A stretch of 64,000 bases of DNA, taken from the NCBI RefSeq assembly GCF_004125265.1, contig NZ_RDTE01000003.1:6262001-6326000 (forward strand). The letters are read 5' to 3'. Origin of the DNA: Streptomyces lydicus. GTDB taxonomy: Bacteria; Actinomycetota; Actinomycetes; Streptomycetales; Streptomycetaceae. Shown here piece by piece: positions 16,692 through 24,848 of this stretch. How positions within the stretch are numbered: the first letter of the stretch is position 1; every line of letters starts with the position of its first letter. The notes under the pieces are model-generated. The model did not search any database, was not told where the DNA came from, and saw nothing but the letters and a program-made list of their open reading frames with translations. Made by a program: the position numbers and the translations under genes.

Positions 16692-17720
16692 ATGGTGACC
16701 AAGCGCATTGCTGTCGGTGTCGGAGTGCTCGTGACGGTAACCCTGGCGGGTGCAGCCTGGACGGCCTCCGGGGCTCCCGCTCCGCTGTCCGACAAGGCGT
16801 CTGCATCGGCATCCGGCAACAAGGAGACGAAGAACTACCTGTACTCATCCATGGGGGATTTCGATGCACAGGTGAAACCCCTGATCGATCGCCCCGACAT
16901 AGCCGGCGTGCAGTTGGTGGTGCCGTGGAAGATGATCGAGCGGAAGAAGAACCAGTACGACTTCTCGGAGATCGACCGCGTGCTGGGTGACTTGCAGTCA
17001 CGCCACAAGAAGCTTTTCCTCCAGATCCAGGACCGGTTCTTCACGGCGCCCACCAGGCTCCCGGACTACCTGTTGAGCGATCCGGAGTACCGGGGTGGTG
17101 CGGCTGTGACATCGAACGAGAACGGCCTTGGGGCCGGTGAGCCCGGAGCGGTCGCAGCCCAATGGAACCCGCAGGTGCGCGGCCGTTTCCAGCAACTGCT
17201 GAAGGCGCTGGCGCAGCGGTTCGACGGTCGCCTGGCCGGGGTGAACCTTCCGGAAACCGCTACCGAGGTGGACACCAAGAAGGATCGCACTGGATACAGC
17301 GACGATTCCTACTTCAAGGCAGAACTCGCCAACATGGCCTACGGCAAGAAGGTCTTCACCAAGACGCCGTTCATCCAGTACGTAAACTTCTGGCCGGGTG
17401 AATGGAACAACAGCCGCAACTACATGAAGCGCACCTTCGAGTTCGCCAAGTCGCACGGAATCGGCCTCGGCGGACCTGACATCCTGCCGAACCGCCCGGC
17501 GCAGATGGAGAACTCGTACCCGTTCTTCAAGAAATACCGAGGGCAGCTCCCGATCGTTGCCATGGCCGTACAGGAACCCGACTTCCAGTACAAGAACCCG
17601 GAGACGAAGAAGCCGTACACCCGGCAAGAGTTCGCCGATTTCGGTACGAACACCCTGGGGGCCGACGCCATCTTCTGGGCCACCAGCGCGCCCTGGCTCC
17701 ACCAGCCGGCGACTCGGTAG
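16692..17720 (+). CDS. secreted TIM-barrel protein, probable glycoside hydrolase
   Basis: 342 aa. A signal peptide spans about residues 1-27 (basic start, hydrophobic VGVLVTVTLAGAAWTA). The mature part has the run of a clan-A-like glycosidase: GVQLVVPWKMIERKKNQYDF near the start, LAGVNLPETATEVD with a candidate acid/base glutamate, FIQYVNFWPGEWNN, and VAMAVQEPDF as a candidate nucleophile region. I cannot name the family or sugar. Both glutamate-bearing strands are intact and the length fits a single catalytic domain. The shared upstream repeat suggests co-control with the glycosidase-like lipoprotein at 2900-4927. Confidence 0.6.
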   Translation: MVTKRIAVGVGVLVTVTLAGAAWTASGAPAPLSDKASASASGNKETKNYLYSSMGDFDAQVKPLIDRPDIAGVQLVVPWKMIERKKNQYDFSEIDRVLGDLQSRHKKLFLQIQDRFFTAPTRLPDYLLSDPEYRGGAAVTSNENGLGAGEPGAVAAQWNPQVRGRFQQLLKALAQRFDGRLAGVNLPETATEVDTKKDRTGYSDDSYFKAELANMAYGKKVFTKTPFIQYVNFWPGEWNNSRNYMKRTFEFAKSHGIGLGGPDILPNRPAQMENSYPFFKKYRGQLPIVAMAVQEPDFQYKNPETKKPYTRQEFADFGTNTLGADAIFWATSAPWLHQPATR

Positions 17721-17862
17721 GCAAGGGCTCTCAGGAGTCCGGAGCGTCCGGGTGGTTCGCCATGCGAGCCGGTTCCGGGCGCGGCTACCGCCGGGGCTCC
17801 CGACGCGGCTCCCGGGCGGGAAGTCACAGCCCGGGGCAGGACGCGGTCCATAAGATCACCCG

Positions 17863-18651
17863 GTGCCTCCTGACATATCGCTGTTCACCGTGACCCTGCT
17901 CTGTCTGGCCGCCCTCGCGGCGGGCTGGATCGACGCCGTGGTGGGCGGCGGCGGACTGCTGCTGCTCCCCGCACTGCTGGTCGGTCTGCCGCACACGCCC
18001 ACCGCGTACGTTCTCGGGACCAACAAGTCCACCGCCATCGTGGGCACCACCGCGGCCGCGGTCACCTACGTCCGCAAGACCCCGATCGATGTGCGCAACG
18101 CGCTGCGGATCGGGCTCGCCGCGATGGCCGGTTCGCTGGCCGGGGCGTTCTTCGCGGCGGGTATCCACAGCGAGGTGCTGCGCCCGCTGATCATGGCCGT
18201 GCTGCTGGGGGTGCTCGCCTTCGTCCTCTTCCGCCCGGCCTTCGGGACCGCGCCCGCGCCCTCGGGGCCGGTCTCGCGCCGACGCGTCGTGGCGGCCGTC
18301 CTCGTCGCCGGCCTGGGCATCGGCTTCTACGACGGCCTGATCGGGCCCGGGACCGGCGCGTTCCTCGTCGTCGCGCTCACCGCGATCCTGCACATGGACC
18401 TGGTCGGCTCGTCGGCCACCGCCAAGGTCGTCAATGTCTGCACCAATGTCGGCGCGCTGACGATGTTCGCGATCCAGGGCACCGTGCTGTGGCAACTCGG
18501 CGCACTGATGGCGTTGTTCAACCTCGTCGGCGGCATGGTGGGTGCCCGGATGGCCCTCAAGCGCGGCGCCGGCTTCGTACGGGGCGTCCTGGTGGTGGTC
18601 GTCGTCGCCCTGCTGTGCAAGCTGGCCTACGACCAGTGGCTGGCGGCCTGA
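17863..18651 (+). CDS. TSUP-family permease (TauE/SafE)
   Basis: 262 aa, GTG start, with about seven or eight membrane helices. The first repeat carries the family motif AGWIDAVVGGGGLLLLPALL and VLGTNKSTAIVGT; the second half repeats it as GFYDGLIGPGTGAFLVVAL. Members export sulfite, sulfonates, sulfoacetate or other small anions. It is closest in look to the YfcA subgroup, of unknown substrate. Monocistronic, followed by a low-complexity GC-rich spacer (18652-18851) with CCCCGAGGCCGCCGCG-type repeats and no gene. Confidence 0.85.
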   Translation: MPPDISLFTVTLLCLAALAAGWIDAVVGGGGLLLLPALLVGLPHTPTAYVLGTNKSTAIVGTTAAAVTYVRKTPIDVRNALRIGLAAMAGSLAGAFFAAGIHSEVLRPLIMAVLLGVLAFVLFRPAFGTAPAPSGPVSRRRVVAAVLVAGLGIGFYDGLIGPGTGAFLVVALTAILHMDLVGSSATAKVVNVCTNVGALTMFAIQGTVLWQLGALMALFNLVGGMVGARMALKRGAGFVRGVLVVVVVALLCKLAYDQWLAA

Positions 18652-18851
18652 GCCCGGCACCGGGCGCCGACGCGGTCACGGCACCGGGTGCCGGCGCGGT
18701 CCCGCGACCAGGGGCCGGCATGGTTTCGCCATCCGCCACCGCATGCCCCGGGTGGCCACCGCGCCCCACCCCGGGGTCGCCGCGCCCCCACCCCGAGGCC
18801 GCCGCGCCCTACCCCGAGGTCGCCGCGCCCTCATCCCGGGTCGCCGCGGCC

Positions 18852-19217
18852 CTATCCCGGGGCCCCCGCCGCGGCCGCCGTGCGGCGCTCGCTCAGCGGC
18901 ACTCCCGTGACGGCCGTCAGCACCACGGCCGCGTTCTCCAGTGCCAGCAGCCCGTGCCGTTCGCGCGGGAGCATGGCGACCTGACCGGCCTTCAGCTCCG
19001 GACCGCCGCCGGGGCCGGTCAGCCGGACCCGCCCGTACAGGACGTGCAGGCTCGCTGCCGGGGGAGTGTTGTGCTCGTCCAGCTCGGTGCCCGCGGTCAG
19101 GGCGATCACGGCCTGCCGCAGCGGGCCGTCGTGCAGGAAGAGGTGTGCGCTGCGACCGTGCGCGGAGGTCCTGGCCTCGTCGAGCAGGTGACGGGCGAGT
19201 GCATCGAGATCGTCCAT
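18852..19217 (-). CDS. small cupin-domain protein
   Basis: 121 aa from ATG 19217 with GAAAGG upstream; the frame extends to 19262 but without a ribosome site. A single cupin barrel is formed by QAVIALTAGTELDEHNTPPAASLHVLYGRVRL and GQVAMLPRERHGLLALENAAVVLTAV. The metal-site histidines are only partly conserved (DEHN, one late His), so it may be a ligand-binding or weak metal cupin. Proteins of this kind are often stress-related; the substrate is unknown. Confidence 0.75.
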   Translation of the reverse strand: MDDLDALARHLLDEARTSAHGRSAHLFLHDGPLRQAVIALTAGTELDEHNTPPAASLHVLYGRVRLTGPGGGPELKAGQVAMLPRERHGLLALENAAVVLTAVTGVPLSERRTAAAAGAPG

Positions 19218-19310
19218 GAGGCCGGCCTTTCGCGTGCGGACGCGGCGGAGCTTCCTTTCCATCGTTGCCGGTGCGCCCCGGGACGCAACCGGGGGAGCGT
19301 GCCCACGGGC

Positions 19311-19380
19311 CGGGAGCCGCCCGGAAATGGTCGGGAGCAGCCAGGAAACCTTCGGGAGCCGCCCGGAAACCGTCGGGGGA
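19311..19380. repeat. 21-bp tandem repeat, three and a third copies
   Basis: Units at 19311-19331, 19332-19352 and 19353-19373 (CGGGAGCCGCCCGGAAATGGT type), plus a partial fourth. They lie in the spacer between the cupin and cutA genes; the spacer (19218-19571) holds no gene I can support. Confidence 0.75.
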
Positions 19381-19571
19381 GCCCGCCGCGGAGGGGGCGG
19401 CGTCCGGGTGCATACCGCTTCCGGGCGGGCCGGTCCCTTCCGGGATGATCATCTCGGTCCGTACGATGCGGAGCGGTTCCGTGGCCGTCGGGCGAGCCGG
19501 CTCGGCGGCGGCGCGGGGCTGCCGTCCCGTCTGTCCCGATCCTCCCGACCCCCACCGCGAAGGATGCACCT

Positions 19572-19949
19572 GTGGCCGACCCGACCGACCCGACCGAAGC
19601 GACCCGACCACCCGGATCCGCCCCGCAGCCGGACGCCCGGTTCCTGACCGTCATGACGACCGTCGACAGCGAGGCCAAGGCCGCGGACCTGGCCCGCGGC
19701 GCGATCGAGCAGCGAGTCGCCGCCTGTGCGCAGATCAGTGCGCCGGTGACCTCGGTGTACCGCTGGGACGACGCGATCGAGACCGGCCAGGAATGGCAGG
19801 TGCTGTTCAAGACGGCCCAGGCGCGCTACGAAGCCCTGGAGGCCTACCTCCTGCGGGCGCACGACTACGACACCCCCGAGATCATCGCCACACCGGTCAC
19901 CCACGGTGGCGCCGGCTATCTGTCCTGGGTCGCGAAGGAGACGAGCTGA
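19572..19949 (+). CDS. cutA: divalent-cation tolerance protein CutA
   Basis: 125 aa, GTG start. After a 24-residue Pro/Thr-rich leader the conserved CutA1 core follows: FLTVMTTVDSEAKAADLARG, RVAACAQIS with the conserved Cys, SVYRWDDAIETGQEWQVLFKT, and YDTPEIIATPV. CutA forms ferredoxin-fold trimers in the cytoplasm and has been linked to copper tolerance; its true role is unsettled. It ends one base before the start of the secreted protease gene, whose ribosome site lies inside cutA, so the two are co-translated. Confidence 0.93.
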   Translation: MADPTDPTEATRPPGSAPQPDARFLTVMTTVDSEAKAADLARGAIEQRVAACAQISAPVTSVYRWDDAIETGQEWQVLFKTAQARYEALEAYLLRAHDYDTPEIIATPVTHGGAGYLSWVAKETS

Positions 19950-19950
19950 C

Positions 19951-20985
19951 GTGGAACGCAACACCACTGGGCGCGGTGCGACGACGCGGCACGCGCAGAA
20001 GCGGCCGGTCCGGCGGCGCTGGATCGCGGCCGGGACCGCGGTGGCCGGCGTGGCGGCGTGCCTGACCCTCACCTCTGTGGGCCATGCCGCCCAGGACGCC
20101 CCGCACCCGGCGGCGCACGGCGACGGGTCGAGCCCCAGCCCCCGCCCCGGTGCCACCTGGTCCAGCCGGGACGCCGCCGCCTATTGGACGCCGGACCGGA
20201 TGGCGGCCGCCGCACCGGCCGACCCCGGGCGCGGCACCTCGGACCGGGCCGCCCACGCCCGGTCGGCGCCCGCCACCAAGGCCGCCCCCGCCGCCAAGTC
20301 GGCCGCCACCGCGCGGCACTTCGACGGCGTGCCGTCCGTCGGCGTGCTGTTCTCCGTGGACGGGGACTCCCGCGCGCACCACTGCACCGCCAGCGTGGTG
20401 CACAGCCCGCACCGCAATCTGATCCTCACCGCCGGGCACTGCAATCCGGGCACCAAGGCGGCTTTTGTCCCGCAGTATCGTTCCGGCGCGGACAGGCAGC
20501 CGTACGGGGTGTGGGCGATCGAGGACACCTTCGCCTACCCGGGCCGTGGCACCACCGGCGCCGGGGCGGACCTCGACTTCGCCTTCGCCACCGTCGCCCC
20601 CGACGAGGACGGGCAGCCCGTCGAGGACGCCACCGGCGGCAACACCCTCTCCCCGACGCCCGGTTACACCAATGACGTCACCGTCGTCGGCTACCCGAAC
20701 GTCCGTAACGACCCCCAGGACAGGGCCGTACGCTGCGCCACCCGCACCAGCCGGCTGTCCGGCACCCATGAACTGCGGATGGACTGCGGCGGGTTCTACG
20801 GCGGCACCTCCGGCAGCCCCTGGCTGGCCGACTTCGACGAGGACAGCGGGACCGGCCGGGTCATCGGCGTGATCGGCGGCCTCAACGGCGGCGGCCCCAC
20901 GGGCCCGGACAGCGACCGCATCTCCTACAGCCCGTACTTCGGCGAGAAGGTCCTCAGCCTCTACGCCCGGGCGTCGCAGGCGTGA
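19951..20985 (+). CDS. secreted trypsin-like serine protease
   Basis: 344 aa from GTG 19951 (AAGGAG at 19935-19940). A signal peptide lies in residues about 15-45 (RRRWIAAGTAVAGVAACLTLTSVGHA), followed by an Ala/Pro-rich propeptide-like stretch to about 115. The catalytic triad is visible: His in LILTAGHC, Asp in DLDFAFATV and Ser in GGTSGSPW; cysteines flank the His as in S1 enzymes. The order and spacing resemble the V8/glutamyl-endopeptidase-like branch of family S1. It is coupled to cutA, which is an unusual pair. Confidence 0.88.
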   Translation: MERNTTGRGATTRHAQKRPVRRRWIAAGTAVAGVAACLTLTSVGHAAQDAPHPAAHGDGSSPSPRPGATWSSRDAAAYWTPDRMAAAAPADPGRGTSDRAAHARSAPATKAAPAAKSAATARHFDGVPSVGVLFSVDGDSRAHHCTASVVHSPHRNLILTAGHCNPGTKAAFVPQYRSGADRQPYGVWAIEDTFAYPGRGTTGAGADLDFAFATVAPDEDGQPVEDATGGNTLSPTPGYTNDVTVVGYPNVRNDPQDRAVRCATRTSRLSGTHELRMDCGGFYGGTSGSPWLADFDEDSGTGRVIGVIGGLNGGGPTGPDSDRISYSPYFGEKVLSLYARASQA

Positions 20986-21025
20986 TCGTGGTCTATCTGA
21001 CCGTGGACTACGTGATCGTGGTCTA
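20981..21025. repeat. 15-bp direct repeat at a convergent gene end
   Basis: CGTGATCGTGGTCTA occurs at 20981-20995 and 21011-21025. The first copy contains the protease stop codon and the second the stop codon of the opposing gene. Confidence 0.7.
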
Positions 21026-21805
21026 GGTGTGTGGTCCGGGGTGGCGGAGGGGCTGACGCAGCGCCTCCGCCACCCCCTTCTCGTGCGGCCCGAGGAAGTG
21101 CGGATCGGGCCGCAGCAGTGCGTCCGCCGCCGCCTTACCGGCCGCGAAGATCTCCCGGACACCGCCGTACGCCCAGGTCACATCGTGCTTCGCGGCCACC
21201 CCGACGCCGTACGAGTCGACCCCGGCCGCCGTACACAGCGCCAGCGCGCGCCGGATGTGGAAGCCCTGGCTGACCAGCACCGCCCGGTCGACGCCGAAGA
21301 CCCGGTGCGCACGGCTGCAGGAATCCCAGGTGTCGAAGCCCGCGTAGTCGCTGACGATCTTGCGGGCCGGGACGCCGTGCCGCAGCAGATAGGCGCGCAT
21401 CGCATCCGGCTCGTCGTAGTCGTCCCGGCTGTTGTCGCCGGTGACCAGGACCGCGCGGACCGTGCCCCGGTCGTACAGCGCGGCGGCCGCGTCCAGCCGG
21501 TGGGCGAGGTACGGCGACGGCGCGCCGTTCCACAGCCCCGCGCCGAAGACGATGGCGACGGGCGCGGCGGGCGCGTCCGCGACACTGCGCACCCGGGGGC
21601 CCGCCGATGCGTTCATCCAGGTCGCGGGCGCCAGCGCCAGCACGGTCAGGGCGACGACGGCCTGATAGGCGCGGCGCCGGCCACGCCGGGTCCGCGGCAG
21701 GCGTATCCGGCGTACCCGGCGTATTCCGCTCTCTGCGCGCTGCCGTACGCGTCGCCATGGGCGCCGCCCTGCGCGCCGCACCGGCCCTGCTTCCTGCCCC
21801 CGCAT
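21023..21805 (-). CDS. DUF218/YdcF-SanA family membrane protein
   Basis: 260 aa with an Arg-rich cytoplasmic start and one membrane helix (AYQAVVALTVLALAPATWMNA), then a Rossmann-like DUF218 domain outside. Family motifs: IVFGAGLWNGAPSPYLAHRLD, AVLVTGDN, DEPDAMRAYLLRHGVPARKI, VLVSQGFHIRRAL. SanA of E. coli is linked to vancomycin exclusion; DUF218 proteins are associated with envelope metabolism. Convergent with the protease gene. Enzyme activity is not established. Confidence 0.85.
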   Translation of the reverse strand: MRGQEAGPVRRAGRRPWRRVRQRAESGIRRVRRIRLPRTRRGRRRAYQAVVALTVLALAPATWMNASAGPRVRSVADAPAAPVAIVFGAGLWNGAPSPYLAHRLDAAAALYDRGTVRAVLVTGDNSRDDYDEPDAMRAYLLRHGVPARKIVSDYAGFDTWDSCSRAHRVFGVDRAVLVSQGFHIRRALALCTAAGVDSYGVGVAAKHDVTWAYGGVREIFAAGKAAADALLRPDPHFLGPHEKGVAEALRQPLRHPGPHT

Positions 21806-21824
21806 CCGTGCCCCCGTCTCCGAT

Positions 21825-21880
21825 CACGCCGGTCTCCGACCACGCCGGTTTCCGACCACGCCGGTTTCCGACCACGCCCG
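21825..21880. repeat. 16-bp tandem repeat, three and a half copies
   Basis: CACGCCGGTTTCCGAC-type units at 21825-21840, 21841-21856 and 21857-21872, plus a partial unit. They lie in the divergent spacer between the DUF218 and gamma-glutamylcyclotransferase genes. Confidence 0.8.
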
Positions 21881-21954
21881 TCGTGATCGATCTCGCAGGC
21901 TGCGACGCCTGCCGCGCCGTGTTGGTTGCGCCGGCGGCCTGGCATCGTGGCAGA

Positions 21955-22003
21955 GGGAGCAGGGAGCAGGGAGCAGGGAGCAGGGAGCAGGGAGCAGGGA
22001 GCA
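21955..22003. repeat. heptanucleotide tandem repeat (GGGAGCA)7
   Basis: Seven exact copies of GGGAGCA immediately upstream of the ribosome-site region of the gene at 22030. A 7-bp exact repeat can slip and would change the leader length. Confidence 0.9.
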
Positions 22004-22029
22004 CCCCGGCCCGGAGAGGAAGCACCGCC

Positions 22030-22470
22030 ATGACCACCGAGCCCGAGCGGCTGCCGTTCTTCGTCTACGGAACGCTGCGCCCCGGCGAGGCCAACCACGC
22101 CTGGGCCCTGCGCGGCCGGACCACGGCCGAGGAACCGGCCCACATCGGTGGCGCGCTGCTCTACGACGGCCCCGGATACCCGTACGCGACGGCCGGACCC
22201 GCCGGCGCGGTGGTCCACGGCGACCTCGTCCTGCCCCGCGACACCGACTACGACGAGGTGCGCGCCACCCTGGACCGGCTGGAGGACTACGCCCCCGGCG
22301 ACCCGGCGAACCTGTACGAGCGGGTGCGCACCGATGCCGTGTGCGCGGACGGCAGGACCGTACGGGCCTGGGTCTACCTGGCCGCCGACCGCCTCGCCGC
22401 CCGGCTGCGCGCCACCGGCACCCCCATCGAGGGCGGCGACTGGCCGGCGTCGAGAGCGGCGGCCGGCTGA
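22030..22470 (+). CDS. gamma-glutamylcyclotransferase-family protein
   Basis: 146 aa from ATG 22030 (GAGAGGA upstream). It has the small GGCT fold: FVYGTLRPGEANHAW is the signature substrate-binding loop, then GALLYDGPGYPYA, VVHGDLVLP, LDRLEDYAPGDPANLYERV with the likely catalytic Glu, and VRAWVYLA. Such proteins (GGACT/YtfP-like) form 5-oxoproline from gamma-glutamyl compounds or act on related amides. Monocistronic; its leader contains the (GGGAGCA)7 array. Confidence 0.88.
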   Translation: MTTEPERLPFFVYGTLRPGEANHAWALRGRTTAEEPAHIGGALLYDGPGYPYATAGPAGAVVHGDLVLPRDTDYDEVRATLDRLEDYAPGDPANLYERVRTDAVCADGRTVRAWVYLAADRLAARLRATGTPIEGGDWPASRAAAG

Positions 22471-22660
22471 CGGCTCGGCGGCCTTCGGCGCCGGGGGTCG
22501 CCGTCCGGACGCAACCGGCGCGCGGGCAGCCAGGGCGCCGCCGCGGCACCGGTCACCGGCCCGGATAACCTGGCGACTCCTCGCCGGACGGGCCTCTTCC
22601 GGTCACCGGCCGGGACCTTGTAACCGCTGACCGCAACCTCTCCCCTACCACTACGACTTC

Positions 22661-22710
22661 CCGAACCGCAGAACACTTCGGAACCGCAGAACACTTCCGA
22701 ACCGCAGACG
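22661..22710. repeat. 18-bp tandem repeat in the deaminase leader
   Basis: CCGAACCGCAGAACACTT at 22661-22678 and a near-copy at 22679-22696, followed by degenerate CCGAACCGCAGACG. It sits just before GTG 22726, where a ribosome site would be expected; none is clear. Confidence 0.75.
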
Positions 22711-22725
22711 AATCGCAGAACAGGT

Positions 22726-23769
22726 GTGACCCGCGTGGCTTCCTCCCCGTCCTCCCCGTCCTCCCCCTCCGCCGCAACCGCCCCCGCGCCGCTGCCCAAG
22801 GCCGAGCTGCATCTGCACATCGAGGGCACCCTGGAGCCCGAGCTGGCCTTCGCGCTCGCCGAGCGCAACGGCGTCGCCCTGCCGTACGCCACCGAGGACG
22901 AGCTCCGCCGCGCCTACTCCTTCGACGATCTGCAGTCGTTCCTGAACCTCTACTACGCGCTGATGGCCGTGCTGCGCACCGAGGACGACTTCGCCGACCT
23001 CGCCCACGCCTATCTCGCCCGCGCCCGGGAACAGGGCGTACGGCACGCCGAGATCTTCTTCGACCCGCAGGCGCACACCGCGCGCGGCGTCCCGATCGCG
23101 ACCGTCATCAACGGCCTGGCCCGCGCGCTCGACAGCGCCCAGGAGACCTACGGCATCAGCACCCGCCTGATCATGTGCTTCCTGCGCGACGAGAGCGCCG
23201 AATCCGCCCTGGCGACCTTCGAGGCGGCCCGCCCCTTCTTCGACAAGCTCACCGCCGTCGGCCTGGACTCCGCCGAGGTGGGGCACCCGCCGTCGAAGTT
23301 CAAGGAGGTCTTCGCGCTGGCCCGGGAGGCCGGACTCAAGTGCGTGGCGCACGCGGGGGAGGAGGGGCCCCCGGCCTATGTGTGGGAGGCCCTGGACGTC
23401 CTCGGCGTGGACCGGATCGACCACGGGGTGCGCTCCCTGGAGGACGAGCGGCTGGTGGCCCGCCTGGCGGCCGAGCAGGTGCCGCTCACCGTCTGCCCGC
23501 TGTCCAACGTCCGGCTGCGGGTCATCGACGACCTCGCCGACCACCCGCTGCCCGCGATGCTGGACGCCGGGCTGCTGGTGACCGTCAACTCCGACGACCC
23601 GGCCTACTTCGGCGGCTACGCGGGCGACAACTTCACCGCCGTACGCGACGCCCTCGGCCTCGACGCCGAGACGCTGCGCACCCTCGCCCGCAACTCCTTC
23701 CGGGCCTCCTTCCTCGACGAGGCGGACCGCGCGGCGTATCTGCGCGAGGTCGACGCGCACGGGGCGTAG
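22726..23769 (+). CDS. adenine/adenosine deaminase family enzyme, adenine-deaminase-like
   Basis: 347 aa, GTG start. Zinc-dependent amidohydrolase: zinc ligands in LHLHIEGTLEP, catalytic HAGEEGPP, RIDHG and NSDDPAYFGGY. HLHIEGTLEP (rather than the HLDGAL/S of true adenosine deaminases) and the DDPAYFGGY ending are features of the fungal-type adenine deaminase subgroup (AAH1-like), so hydrolysis of adenine to hypoxanthine is more likely than of adenosine. The N-terminus has a short Ser/Pro repeat. It acts in purine salvage. Automatic pipelines would label it adenosine deaminase. Confidence 0.85.
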   Translation: MTRVASSPSSPSSPSAATAPAPLPKAELHLHIEGTLEPELAFALAERNGVALPYATEDELRRAYSFDDLQSFLNLYYALMAVLRTEDDFADLAHAYLARAREQGVRHAEIFFDPQAHTARGVPIATVINGLARALDSAQETYGISTRLIMCFLRDESAESALATFEAARPFFDKLTAVGLDSAEVGHPPSKFKEVFALAREAGLKCVAHAGEEGPPAYVWEALDVLGVDRIDHGVRSLEDERLVARLAAEQVPLTVCPLSNVRLRVIDDLADHPLPAMLDAGLLVTVNSDDPAYFGGYAGDNFTAVRDALGLDAETLRTLARNSFRASFLDEADRAAYLREVDAHGA

Positions 23770-23912
23770 CAGGTCGCAGACGGGCGGCGGGGACCTGAGA
23801 GTGGGCCTGCCGCCCGTCCTCGCACCAGGGCGAGGGCCGTCGGCAGCCGGAGGGAACACGGATTTCGCCGCGGGGAAACGGCACCGCAACGCGCGCCTGC
23901 CACGCTCACGGC

Positions 23913-24848
23913 ATGACGGCGCCGATACCGCACCCGCCCTCCGCGTTCCCCGGCCCCCTCGGCGCGGGAGACCTCGCCGCCGAGATCAGTGCACAGCTCG
24001 GCACCCGCCTCGGCCGGGTCCGGCTGCACGGCTTCCACCGCCCGGCGCCGCCGCCCCCCACCCTCGTCGCCGTGGCGCACGGCAGCCGCGACCCGCGCGC
24101 CCTGCCCACCGTCCGGGCACTGCTCGACCGGGTCCGTGCGCTGCGCCCCGGGCTGCCCGTACGGCTCGGGCACATCGAGCTGAACCGTCCGCTGCTCGCC
24201 GATACCCTCGACGAGCTGGACGGCGTGGCCGTCCTCGTCCCGCTGCTCTTCGGCCGGGGCCACCACGTCACCCACGACCTGCCCGCCGCGCTGACCGCCG
24301 CACCCCACCTGACCGGCCGGGTCGCCGCGCCCCTGGGGCCGCACACCCTCCTCGCCGAGGCGCTGCACGGCCGCCTCCTGGAGGCCGGATTCCCCGAACG
24401 CCGCTGCCCGCGCGGCGCCGTGGTCCTGGCCGCCGCCGGCTCCCGTGCCCCGCGGTCCGCCCAGGACACCGAGCGCACCGCCCGGCTGCTCTCGGCCCGC
24501 CTCGGCGGCACCCCCGTACTTCCCGCCTATGCCTCGGCCCTCCCGTCGCCCGCCACCGCCCCAGCCCGAGACGCTTCGCGTCGCCCCCCTGAGATTGCCC
24601 CCACCGTCCCCGACGCGGTCGCTGAGCTGACCGCCCGCGGCCACGACCGGATCGCCGTCGCCTCCTGCTTCACCGCCCCCGGACGCTTCGCCACCCAGTG
24701 CGCGGCCGCCGCCCCCCAGGCCGCCTCCGCACCCCTGGGCGACCACCCCGCACTGGCCCGTCTCGTCCTGCACCGCTACGACCAGGCGCTCCTCGCGCGT
24801 ACCGGATCCGGCCCGGAGAGCAGCAAGGCGGCTACCGTCGCTGTATGA
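23913..24848 (+). CDS. CbiX/SirB-type sirohydrochlorin chelatase
   Basis: 311 aa with two CbiX-like halves. The first has the metal-site His in LVAVAHGSRDPRALP and a second His cluster in RGHHVTHDLP; the second half (AVVLAAAGSRAPRSAQD, IAVASCFTAPGRFATQ) is degenerate. These enzymes insert Fe2+ or Co2+ into sirohydrochlorin, making siroheme for nitrite and sulfite reductase or the cobalamin precursor. That links it functionally to nirB at the start of the window. It overlaps dgt by ATGA at 24845-24848. Confidence 0.85.
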   Translation: MTAPIPHPPSAFPGPLGAGDLAAEISAQLGTRLGRVRLHGFHRPAPPPPTLVAVAHGSRDPRALPTVRALLDRVRALRPGLPVRLGHIELNRPLLADTLDELDGVAVLVPLLFGRGHHVTHDLPAALTAAPHLTGRVAAPLGPHTLLAEALHGRLLEAGFPERRCPRGAVVLAAAGSRAPRSAQDTERTARLLSARLGGTPVLPAYASALPSPATAPARDASRRPPEIAPTVPDAVAELTARGHDRIAVASCFTAPGRFATQCAAAAPQAASAPLGDHPALARLVLHRYDQALLARTGSGPESSKAATVAV

